Assembly (NCBI RefSeq): GCF_937616625.2
Contig: NC_065577.1
Span: forward strand, 26,735,501 to 26,799,500
DNA: 64,000 bases
Source: Mercurialis annua
Taxonomy: Eukaryota; Streptophyta; Magnoliopsida; Malpighiales; Euphorbiaceae
Direction: 5' to 3'
The position numbers and the translations under genes are program-made. Below, one piece after another: positions 45,778 to 54,943 of this stretch (its first letter is position 1; every line of letters begins with the position of its first letter). The notes beneath the pieces were generated by a model, which was given only the letters and a program-made list of their open reading frames with translations, was not told the DNA's origin and ran no database searches.

Positions 45778-46072
45778 GGTAAAAAGAGAAATAATCTGAT
45801 ATACAAGAAACAACGAAGGAAGAGGAAAGTAGAAGACGTAAGAAGAGAAAAGATAATGAAAAGGAAAGGTATAGACAAATTGAGCAAATTTTAAAAATAA
45901 AATAAAACCGAGACAACGGCAGGACACCAAAATGTGGAAGACGCATTAAATGCGAAATAACAGGATGTCAGAATGGCGCAGAAAAAGAGAAGAGAAAAAC
46001 CAGAAAGGCGACCCGGCCCAAGAAAAACCCGCTTCACATTCCATACATAAATATCTATGTAAAGACGGAACC

Positions 46073-46086
46073 GAGAGGGGGATTAA
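46073..46086 (+). other. Polypurine tract of element B
   Basis: GAGAGGGGGATTAA directly before TGATGG. Confidence 0.85.
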
Positions 46087-46471
46087 TGATGGAATAAGCC
46101 CACATGCGAAGGCCCAAATCATCTCCATTTTCTGAAAGATCCTGGATTTCGTGTTTTGGTGGGTCTTCGAGATGATGACCTATGTTATATTGAAGGGATA
46201 TCTATATGATCCAATCGATTGCGTAAAGCACGCAGTAGCAATGAAACCGAGGAAAGGATGCAGAAAAAGACAGTTCTTTTCTATTCTCAAACACATATCC
46301 CACAATCGGCTAAGAAGCACTAAGGAACATATGCCCGCCTATAAATAGATCGGTCCCTCATCCATAAAGAGGACTGAATTTAGAGACATATCACCACCTC
46401 ATTTAGACTAGACACCCGATTGTAATGATAACCTGAATCCATATAATCTCTGAATATTACCACATCTATCA
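46087..46471 (+). repeat. 3' LTR of element B
   Basis: 385 bp. Matches the 5' LTR at both ends but has about 160 extra bp (roughly 46118-46283) between GCCCAAA and CAAACACATATCCC. Confidence 0.9.
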
Positions 46472-46638
46472 TGAACGAATGCTGATATCCATATTTTCTT
46501 ATTCAAATCCTTAAACATAGACGTCCTAATCGATATTACCCTTTTCTTTAATATCCAAAGTCTTATATTTTTACAACTTTAGTCCCTCTTTGCAAGACAT
46601 GTTGCACTAAAAGGCACTTGAACTTACGGGGTACTACA
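46472..46638 (-). mobile_element. LTR 'H', right piece
   Basis: Resumes LTR H after element B and ends ACGGGGTACTACA, the family LTR start read backwards, followed by a minus-strand purine tract (plus strand TTCTTCTCCCC). Confidence 0.8.
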
Positions 46639-47780
46639 TTCTTCTCCCCTTATACAAATTCGTCCTCGAACTTTCATATGTCTTGATGATTCTTGTCGAG
46701 CAATACTCTTATCACCATTTATATATCGATTGCACCTCATTTACTTCATGATACAAGTTGGGAAGTAGTATCGACAACTCTCTCCTTGCATTTCAGTTGC
46801 AACGATTAAAATTATTGTTAATGAATCTCCCTTTTGAAACTCGCTCTTAACTCTTATATTCAACTGATCAACTTTTTGGGTTAGATTACCGCTTTATTTC
46901 TTACGTATCTGTCCTTATTCCTTTCTTAGTATGTATTTTGATATTAACTCGCAACTTCAACTTAGCAACTTTTGCTAGTCTACCGGTCTATCTTCTTTAT
47001 AATATCTCTATTTCGATACGATCCTTAAATTTCTTTGTAATATGACTAGGGATTTGTAACCACCGTCATCGCATGACCGGGATTTCTTCCACCGTTGTCA
47101 TCGACTGGGTTTTCACTTTACCACAGTCACATAACTCAATGTATATTCAAAAATTCAGAGTTTATCACCATTCTCATATCACCGGGACTCTGCCCCTGTC
47201 ATCATTGATTGGGATTTACTCGATCCATCATTAAACCTTCCCATTCATTGATGAATGATGTAGACCTACATTACTAGTTACTTAGTCTCTTATGCTTAGC
47301 CGTTGTCACGGTCCGATTCTATTTATTGTTATGTTAGATCTTTATCATGTTCTCAATTGTTTTCTTATATCTTATCATTTCCCTTAACTTATACAAACTC
47401 CATTCTTTATTATCATCGTTCATCGAGGGTCATCCATGAGATGAATTCTCATGATGAATCCTTATAAGGTTTATGCTTATAGGGACTTGCTCGATCTACT
47501 TCTTATGTTTTCAAACTTCGTATACTCCTTTATTTATTACATATCTGTTGACTTACTTTCCACTTCTTAAGGTGTATAGCACTTTCCTTTGAACTTCTCG
47601 TCTCTTTTCACTTCAAATTCTTCTATTTTGCCCATTTGGTTTACAACCAAATGGGACCGTTATACTTGTCGCTGAATCCTTATCTTAATTAGACAGCGGT
47701 TAACCAATACTTCGATAAGCTTCTTATGCTTATAATTTTATTCTTTTGCTCACTTACTTAAGTGATTATATTTGTATTTT
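46639..47780 (-). mobile_element. Interior remnant of element H
   Basis: Starts with the polypurine tract and CAAATTCGTCCTCGAACTTT, as in A, F and element 1. No coding sequence. Around 47048-47225 there are five degenerate ~30-bp repeats with ACCG.TGTCATCGACTGGGATTT-like wording. Confidence 0.65.
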
Positions 47781-47897
47781 AAGAAAATAAAGTTAATACT
47801 TATATTTGAAAAGTGTTTTATAAGATGGAAATGGATATCAATTGAGGCTTTCTACGGGTTCCATAGCAACCACTCCCGCTCCCTAGTGCCGGTCGCG
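47781..47897 (+). mobile_element. LTR terminal scrap, plus orientation
   Basis: GAGGCTTTCTACGGGTTCCATAGCAACCACTCCCGCTCCCTAGTGCCGGTCGCG is the U5 end of the family LTR, cut before the final CGTGACA. It is joined to an RT fragment with no primer site between them. Confidence 0.75.
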
Positions 47898-47901
47898 CCA
47901 C

Positions 47902-48165
47902 ATGGAATCGGATTGTGATAGATTAGTTTGCTACTACCATCATTTCATGCAGGATTTCTCTCATATATCTGCGCCGTTAATAAAACTGACACAAAAGGGT
48001 GTTATGTTCGAGTGGACAGACAAGTGTGAGGCAAGTAGTTTCCTAAAGCTTAAGGAGATTTTGAGTACAACTCCTATTTTGGCTTTTCCATCTGGCATTG
48101 AGGGATCCACAATGTATTGTGATACTTCTAGGATTGGTTTGGTTGTGTCAGGATTTCCTTGTATA
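47902..48165 (+). pseudogene. Ty3/gypsy RT thumb / RNase H start fragment
   Basis: One frame gives YYHHFMQDFSHISAPLIKLT, then KGVMFEWTDKCE, LKEILSTTPILAFPSG and YCDTSRIGL, the RT-thumb to RNase H transition of plant chromoviruses (YYRRF..FS.IA.PLT.L, W..CE..F..LK, YCDAS). It starts and ends abruptly without the catalytic RT palm. Adjacent to an LTR end, it is a rearranged scrap rather than a resident gene. Confidence 0.88.
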
Positions 48166-48189
48166 CTTATAGTACTACCATGCCTGGTG

Positions 48190-48411
48190 TTTGCTCATCG
48201 TTGACTCCTAGGTTAGGGAACGCAATAGGGTTGCTTCCTCTTATGGGGTTAGTTTGATATTGGGGAGTGGAGAAGGATGATCCTCCGGTGTTACTCCCTC
48301 CAGCCGTGCTATGTGTACCATCGCGGTGATGGTCATCACCTCAGGTGTTTGCTGATGGGTCTTGTGATCCATCGATTGTTTGTCTTTCAGGTTTAATCCA
48401 TCAGAAGTCAT
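48190..48411 (-). pseudogene. gag: Gag N-terminus of element D
   Basis: ATG at 48411 reading MTSDGLNLKDKQSMD, closely like the start of E (MTSNGANLKDKQPMD). After a frame change it continues NTGGSSFSTPQYQTNPIRGS and IAFPNLGVN before the truncation. No domain beyond the disordered Gag N-terminus is present. Confidence 0.7.
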
Positions 48412-48473
48412 TTTCTTCATTAGAATTTATTTGAGGTCAAAAAAAATTCTTCGAATTGAAGTTGTCAAGCTTT

Positions 48474-48491
48474 TCCCACAGACGGCGCCAA
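48474..48491 (-). other. Primer binding site of element D
   Basis: Minus strand ATTGGCGCCGTCTGTGGGA, the same as in E. Confidence 0.85.
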
Positions 48492-48492
48492 T

Positions 48493-49131
48493 TGATAGAG
48501 TCTGCCTTCTGATCCGGTGATTTAACTTGCAAAACAAGGTAGAAGCTAACCGAACGGTGGTTGTCCGATTAACGCTCTGATGCTAAAGTCAGTTTAAGCT
48601 TTGAACAACGTTTTGAGTATATGAATGTAGTTGTGAGTTAAGGCATACCTCAAACTCTTTATGTAGTAGTTGAATGTATACCTTGTATAGTTGGAATAGG
48701 AAAGTGAATCCTATTTAGTAGGGTTTGACCCTGATTAGGAGTATAATTCCTTATTCAGACATGAGTCCTATTTAGGAACGTCTTCCTAAATAATCTCGTC
48801 TTCCTAAGTTAGAGGTTATCTTCCTAAGTTGGAGTTTGTATCCAAATAGGAAAGATATTCGAGAATCATTATAGATCTAGTGATCTGTCCAAATCCCAGG
48901 GTCGACACGCTTTGTCCGAGTCCTCAGGGGTTCGATTTTACCCTTGTGAATATTATATTCCACTGGAGGCGGATCTTATAGGTTCGGCCACCATTTTCGT
49001 CTCACTTAGCCCTTTGGGCTGGAATCCGATATCGTCTGAGAATAGATCTCCTGCGACTCGGCTCCATAATACTTATGGTAGGATTCGGTATACATCATTA
49101 CAGTACTTATGGTAGGATTCGATATCCATCA
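48493..49131 (-). repeat. LTR of element D
   Basis: 639 bp, same family as 49901-50510 in opposite orientation, with CCTATTTAGGAACGTCTTCCTAAATA and CATACCTCAAACTC shared. Confidence 0.88.
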
Positions 49132-49153
49132 ATACCTATCCAAAATAAACATC

Positions 49154-49188
<35 letters not shown>

Positions 49189-49900
49189 TTTCAACAGTTT
49201 AATTTAATAAAAAAAACAATTATATCATTTGTAATAGTAGTAGATATTCATGTTAATTTATAGTATTAGTTACGTTTGTTAAAACAAATAAAAAGTCCCA
49301 GAAATATAAATTACTATGAGCCATTTAAAAATTAACTTTTTTTTGAAAGTAAAAAAGAAAATGACATTAAAGACAATCTAACTCACAAAGAAAACAAATA
49401 AAATTAAAATCATCGACTCATATTAGAAAAGTTGGCTAATAACACTTTGAAATATGTCATGAACTATTGCAGATGCATCTTGCGCTTGCCTTGACCATTC
49501 GCATACGTAGAAAAATAAAGGCGAGGAAGAAATCTTCAAATTATTTCTGCAAAAAATAAAAACATCAATTTCACCTCAATTTCTATTATTACTACTTAAT
49601 TAAGTAAATAAAAAAACATTACATAATTGAATCTATATTTATATTCTTATATAATTGAGAGGACCAACGGAACTCTCTAATTCATTCTTACAAAATAAAA
49701 CATTCTCATAGTCTCCAACTTTTTCAAACTACTTATTTTAATTTTATTTTTAAATTTGTATTTATCCAAAATACCTAATCCTAATACTATGCAAACTCTC
49801 TTCTAATTAATCTATTTTCGTGTCCTAACTTAGTTTAACAAAAAAAATTGACAAAATGACACATAAATAAATTAATTAACATATTTCTACTATTTGTAAT
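49132..49900. other. AT-rich spacer with (TA)n microsatellite
   Basis: (TA)n at about 49158-49183; otherwise AT-rich unique-looking sequence. No gene or repeat is supported. Confidence 0.6.
49896..49900. repeat. Target-site duplication GTAAT, left copy
   Basis: GTAAT before the 5' LTR equals 54939-54943 after the 3' LTR, so element E is a complete insertion. Confidence 0.93.
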
Positions 49901-50510
49901 TGATGGATATCGGATCCTACCTTAAATACAATGGAGTCGAGTCGTAGCAGATCCATTTTCAGACGATACCATACTCCCCGCCAAAAGGCCAAACCAGACG
50001 AAACAGGCGGCCGAATCCATAGGATCCGCCCTGACTGAAATATTATATCATCCGATAGGAAGAGGACCGAATCCCTTAGGACTCGAACATAGCGCGTCGA
50101 CCCTAGGATTCGGACAGATTGCCAGATCTGCTATACATTCTCGAGTATCTTTCCTATTTGGATACAAACTCCAACTTAGTAAGATAACCTCCAACTTAAA
50201 AAGACGAGACTTTTTAGGAAGACGTTCCTAAATAGGACTCAAGTCTGGATAAGAAATATCACTCCTAATCAGGGTCAAACCCTACAAAATAGGACTCACC
50301 TTCCTATTACAACTCTACAAGGTATACTATCATCTACTATAAAAGGAGTTTGAGGTATGCCTAAACACATAACTATAATATATACATAAAACTCTGCTCA
50401 ATGCTCAATAATGACTTTAGCATTGGTGAGTTAATCGGACAACCACTGTCCGTTTAGCTTCTACCATATTTTGCAGGTCACATAACCGGATCAGAAGGCA
50501 GACTCCATCA
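49901..50510 (+). repeat. 5' LTR of element E
   Basis: TGATGGATATC to GACTCCATCA, TATA box TATAAAA at 50338-50344. An inverted repeat TTTTTAGGAA-GACG-TTCCTAAATA lies about 100 bp upstream of the TATA box. Confidence 0.93.
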
Positions 50511-50528
50511 ATTGGCGCCGTCTGTGGG
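50511..50528 (+). other. Primer binding site of element E
   Basis: ATTGGCGCCGTCTGTGGG; see the note at element B on the uncertain tRNA. Confidence 0.8.
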
Positions 50529-50592
50529 AAAGGCTTAACAAACTTCAAATCAAAGGAGCTTTTATGAACTCAAATAAATTCTATTGAAGAAG

Positions 50593-50998
50593 ATGACTTC
50601 TAACGGAGCAAACCTGAAAGACAAACAACCGATGGATCCCAAAAAACATCAACACACACCAGAGGTATTCAACGTTATTGAAGATGGAATTCATGGCTCT
50701 GAAGAAGAAAATCAGAGAGATACAACCAGAAACGGGGAAAATCAAGACGATGCCCGAAGCGGGCTTAACTCTAAAAGAGAAGAACGAAGAGAACAGAAAA
50801 AGAAGGATGCACTGCCAAAGAGCAAATGACAGGATAAAGATGCAGGGAAGGCATAGTTGAAAAAGAAAAATCAGGAGGACGAAGGCGAGTCTTCAGAATC
50901 GCCCCAAAAAACGTTAAGCTACATATGTCGCTGAGGAAGATTTGGAAGAAAAGATCGCCAAAGCACTAAGAAATCTAAAATCCGAAGAGCTGGATATA
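50593..50998 (+). pseudogene. gag: Truncated gag N-terminus of element E
   Basis: ATG at 50593 follows an in-frame TTG-AAG-AAG. The product begins MTSNGANLKDKQPMD, is strongly charged (SEEENQRDTTRNGENQ, KREERREQKKK), and reaches a stop at 50827-50829. A second charged frame continues to about 50998 (EDLEEKIAKALRNLKSEELD). No capsid or zinc-knuckle motif occurs before the protease piece, so the core of Gag is deleted. Confidence 0.7.
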
Positions 50999-51011
50999 GA
51001 CGACCTCGGGT

Positions 51012-51239
51012 ATGTCTCTATTCAACATAGTAGACATGGAGCTGACATTTAATGCAATTCTTGGAAGACCATTCCTCCATGATTCAGCTGTAGTAACCAG
51101 CATAAGAGCTCTGACAATGAAAGTCCCAACTGAGAAGGGAGTAGTAACATTAAGAGGAGATCAGAGCATCGCCAAGAAATTCTACGACGAGTCTGTTGTA
51201 GATCTTCAAGAAAACAAACCAGAAAATAAAGGAGAGTAG
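51012..51239 (+). pseudogene. Protease C-terminal fragment of element E
   Basis: Frame reads VDMELTFNAILGRPFLHDSA, VVTSIRALTMKVPTEKGVVT and RGDQSIAKKFY, the C-terminal half of a Tat-group retropepsin (the YNxILGRPxLH and KFPTxxGxxxIxGDQ blocks). The catalytic DxG half is missing. Frame closes at TAG and no RT follows. Confidence 0.85.
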
Positions 51240-51399
51240 TAGGAATCAAATAACCCATCGCTAGTAACGACCTTGTGTCATACCCGATGGTGTTACAGTT
51301 ATCTTTAAAAATTTTAAGCAGTCATTTATATTAATAAAACTTCAGTTTTCAAGTAATATGTGATTCATCGGACGTGAAAAAAGGAATGGGAAAACGAAT

Positions 51400-51576
51400 G
51401 GCGAAACGCCAAAAATCAGAGTTTAGATTAACTCAAGCAAGGCGAAACGCCAAAATCTGAGTTTAGATTAACTCAAGCAAGGCGAAACGATAAAAATCAG
51501 AATTTAGATTAACTCTCACACAAGGCGAAACGCCAAAAATAGAGTTTAGATTAACTCTCGAATAAGGCGAAACGCC
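51400..51576. repeat. Tandem ~41-bp repeat with GGCG-AAA-CGCC hairpins
   Basis: GGCGAAACGCC recurs at 51400, 51441, 51481 (mutated), 51523 and 51566, a 40-43-bp period. Between copies stands GAGTTTAGATTAACTC, itself an inverted repeat (GAGTT...AACTC). Single extra copies of the latter occur to 51690. Confidence 0.9.
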
Positions 51577-51894
51577 AACAAATGATAGAGTCTAAATTAA
51601 CTCTAAAGTAATATGGGAACTAAACAAGAAAAATATGAATCAACTCGGAAAAAACAAGGAACGTTAAAACAGAGTTTAGATTAACTCTCGGGAATGCAAT
51701 AACATCAACAACTTTAAAGTAAAGCACAGGCGAATCAATGAAACGAAATCCAAAGCAAGAGTAAAATAAACCAAGCATTCAAATAAAAATCAACAATGAA
51801 GAAAAAAGAACCATATATTCAAGATATGTACGAATTATAGCATCACTAAAGTAATACAAACAAGAAAAAGGGTGAAGGCCAAAAAATCAAAAAT

Positions 51895-53802
51895 CTACTT
51901 TCCTAACAAACGATCCTTCGCCATCTTTGCGAGCAATTCATGGGCTATGACCTGAGAATCTAGTCCATTCACGCAAGATAAATCAATATCCGGATTCTGC
52001 TCTAATAGCTTTCTCCTAATGGCAAGGCGATACTAGCTGATCAAGGTGGAATAAAAAGCCTTCGTATCAAAAAGACGAATGTGAAGCTTCTCCACTTCTG
52101 CCCTCAATTTATTCTGCTCCTCTCCAACGTATGTATTCACTGTTATAAGCTCCTCCATCTCCCGAGTCAAATTATCGGTTTTCTTCTCAATGACTTTGAC
52201 CTGGCTATCGTTGATGGCATCCTGAGCCTTCAGTCTCAGAAGAAGTGAATCATGCTCCTCAGCAAAGCTTTCAGCTTTGCTTTCTATAACTCGGACGTCA
52301 CCAAAAGAGCTGCGAGGCGTTCAGCTTCCTCCTCGGCACATTGCCGGTGATCGTTCAACACCAGCACGGTTTGAAGAGCCTGACATAAAAAATAGCAAGG
52401 AAAATAAGTCAATAAAGAAAAATCAAAACCAATAAGGAAAATCAAACAGCTGAAACTAATAACAAAATGACTCACTGAGAGGCCATGAAAGCATGCGATG
52501 TCTAAAAGCTCATGACCGGGCTTGGAGGTGAACCAGGTGATGTCCTCCGGGATCGCCAAGCTCCTAATATACTCAGCCAGAACCCGGGGGTTCAGTAGAC
52601 TTTCCAGGTCATGGCCCTCAACCCACTCCGCTAACTTCGGAGCGGAAGATGAAGGGCCTTCCCTTGAGGGGGGACCCCTCATCAACCAGGCGCCTCTTCT
52701 GAGAAGGCAAAGCAGCAGGATCACAACTCGGGGAAGCTTCCTCCGAGTCAAGAACAATGGCCTTATCAACGTCTACTATCTCCACCTCTTCTAACGGAAT
52801 CACCGGATCTAGGGGGAATGGGGATAGCAGCCTCACCATCTGCAGGCTCGCCATCACCGACTGCAACCTCTTCCGCCACGACGACTACTCTGTTGCCAGC
52901 TAACAAGATCACCCCAGTAGGAACCAAGGCGACTTGAGCTTTAGCCTCGGGAATTGGTTCGGCAGCAGCATCTCTTTCAGACTCTTCCATTGGAACGTCT
53001 AGATCTATTTTGAAACCGGAAAGTTGATCGTCAGATGAAGAAGACATCATATAAAAAAAAGAAAAAGAACAAAATCAGAAATAAATACCTTCAAGAAAGT
53101 CACAGTGAAGGTCCGCCAAACCGCGCGAAGGATGTTCGAATGGAAGCCATCGACACCGAACGTGACTGTTCACCAAAACTTCTAAAACAGGACGTTGAAA
53201 TATACTATGAAATGACAAATCAAAAGCAAGGATCGACTCGGATAAGTTCAAAGGAGAAGGATAGTTCGAAGTGCAATAAATAGAAAAACCATCCGGAAAA
53301 TGAAGAAAAGCAAAATTATGAGTAATTATGAAAAAGCGCTTTCGCCAACAATAGTTCAACAGGGAAAATAAATAGAGGAGCGACCCTTAAGACCAACAGC
53401 AAAAACAAAACAACTATCGCACTTCCTTAACTCTATGAAATAATAAAAAACGTTATGAGAAGGGGATTGACCCCGAAGCCTACACGCTTTGACAAAGGCG
53501 AGAAGGACTCTATAAGTCCCGGGATAAAGCTCTCCTATGGAGATCCTTAAATCCCTACATAACTCTATCAAAAAGGGATTTAAAGGAAACCGAAGACCAG
53601 CAACAAGCTGCTCCTCAAAGATGATAGCCCTACAGGGCGAACCATGAGACCCGAAAGCAGATTTCCTGTAACCAGTAAGCTTAACTCTATATTCTGAGGG
53701 GAAGTTACATTTACAATATATATCCCAGACCTCATCTTCGCTATGGCAGGAATCGGTAATTGCCATTGAGGAAAATTCCATCTTCGCGCTCCTAGCCGCC
53801 AT
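51895..53802 (-). pseudogene. Antisense extra ORF of element E (Transposase_28-like)
   Basis: Begins MAARSAKMEFSSMAI and reads FPSEYRVKLTG, FEEQLVAGLRFPLNPFLIEL, LYPGTYRVLLAFVKAC and WRKRFFII, which fits the 'putative gypsy type transposon' domain (PF04195). A second part starting MMSSSSDDQLSGFKIDLD is acidic, then RRLVDEGSPLKG, LAEWVEGHDLESLLNPRVLA, and a long coiled coil (LRLKAQDAINDSQVKVIEKK, EEQNKLRAEVEKLH). It closes with NPDIDLSCVNGLDSQ and AHELLAKMAKDRLLGK before TAG at 51895. Frameshifts, an in-frame TAG at 52033 and probable introns interrupt it. Such antisense ORFs are a known trait of Tat elements; biochemical function unknown. Confidence 0.78.
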
Positions 53803-54315
53803 TTTAAACAAGAACAGGTATTACAAGAGATTTAAAAAGAAGAAGATCAAATAAGAGAAATAACGAAGAACACCAAGAACACCAAGAGAATTCTACTCAG
53901 AAAATTGATAATGATGAAACCCAGAAGTTAAAGGATGTAAAAGCTACTCAGAGTAAAGAAGTTAATTTAAATCTCTAAGTCAACCACAAGGATTACCTGG
54001 AAATTAAACTTGAAGAACATGAAAGCAAAATCAAATGTTCAGAGAAACAATAACATTTTTAAAGAATGAAAATGATTTCAAAAGAGCAAGAATGGAAATA
54101 GAAGACATGAACAGTTTCAATACGAACTAAAAGGACATCAACAGACACTTGTCTTAAAATTAAGTTACGTCAAAGAATCAGCAAACGACGCGTGGCAGAG
54201 AGAAGGAAAATAGGAATCTTGCTGGAGAAGTAAAACGAAGCGCCGGAATATAAAACGAAACACCTCCAAAAGAGCTAAAACATACCAAGGCATAAATACC
54301 AAGACTTCATCTTAT

Positions 54316-54329
54316 TTGCGGGGGGCTAA
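54316..54329 (+). other. Polypurine tract of element E
   Basis: TTTGCGGGGGGCTAA immediately before TGATGG. Confidence 0.85.
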
Positions 54330-54938
54330 TGATGGATACCGAATCCTACTTTAAATACAATGGAGCCGAGTCATATGAGATCCATTCTCAGACGATACCA
54401 GACTCCCGCCAAAAGGGCCAAACAAGACAAAACAGGCGGCCGAATCCATAGGATTTGCCTCGACTGGAATATTATATCATCCGACAGGAAGAGGACCGAA
54501 TCCCTGAGGACTTAAACTAAGCGCGTCGACCCTGGGATTCTGACAGATTTCCAGATCTGCTATACATTCTCGCGTATCTTTCCTATTTGGATACAAACTC
54601 CAACTTACGAAGATAACCTCCAACTTAGGAAGACGAGACTATTTAGGAAGACGTTCCTAAATAGGACTTATGTCTGAATAAGGAATATCACTCCTAATCA
54701 GGGTCAAACCCTACAAATAGGACTCATCTTCCTATTACAACTCTACAAGGTATACTATCATCTACTATAAAAGGAGTTTGAGGTATGCCTAAAGACATAA
54801 CTACAATATATACACAAAACTCTGCTCAAACCTCAATACTGACTTTAGCATCGGAGAGTTAATGGGACAACCACCGTCCGGTTAGCTTCTACCATGTTTT
54901 GCAGGTCACATAACCGGATCAGAAGGCAGACTACATCA
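54330..54938 (+). repeat. 3' LTR of element E
   Basis: TGATGGATACC to GACTACATCA. It keeps a perfect inverted repeat CTATTTAGGAA-GACG-TTCCTAAATAG (54639-54664). Confidence 0.93.
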
Positions 54939-54943
54939 GTAAT
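54939..54943. repeat. Target-site duplication GTAAT, right copy
   Basis: Identical to 49896-49900. Confidence 0.93.

Larger units (their letters stand above)
40035..46471 (+). mobile_element. Element B: Tat-group Ty3/gypsy retrotransposon, degenerate
   Basis: Flanked by short LTRs starting TGATGGAATAAGCCCACA and ending TCTATCA. Host flanks TTAAC / TGAAC are a 4-of-5 match and are probably the old target duplication inside LTR H. Order: LTR, primer site, protease, RT, RNase H, integrase, antisense extra ORF, polypurine tract, LTR. Gag is missing and the RT palm is deleted. LTR pairs differ at roughly 8% of positions by eye, so it is old. Confidence 0.9.
48166..49131 (-). mobile_element. Element D: 5' end of an E-family element
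   Basis: Minus-strand LTR, primer site and the start of gag, cut off near 48166 against the RT scrap. The LTR matches those of E (TGATGGATATC..ATCC start, GGCAGACTC.ATCA end). Confidence 0.85.
49901..54938 (+). mobile_element. Element E: complete but internally deleted Tat-group element
   Basis: LTRs of 610 and 609 bp (around 6% different by eye, hence older than element 1), primer site TTGGCGCCGTCTGTGGGAA, polypurine tract, and exact 5-bp target duplications. The interior holds a shortened gag joined to a protease piece, tandem hairpin repeats and an antisense extra ORF. RT, RNase H and integrase are gone, so it could only have moved with proteins from a relative such as B. Confidence 0.93.

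Noticed and set aside
49158..49183. (TA)n run as a promoter
   Set aside because: Microsatellite in spacer with no gene downstream.
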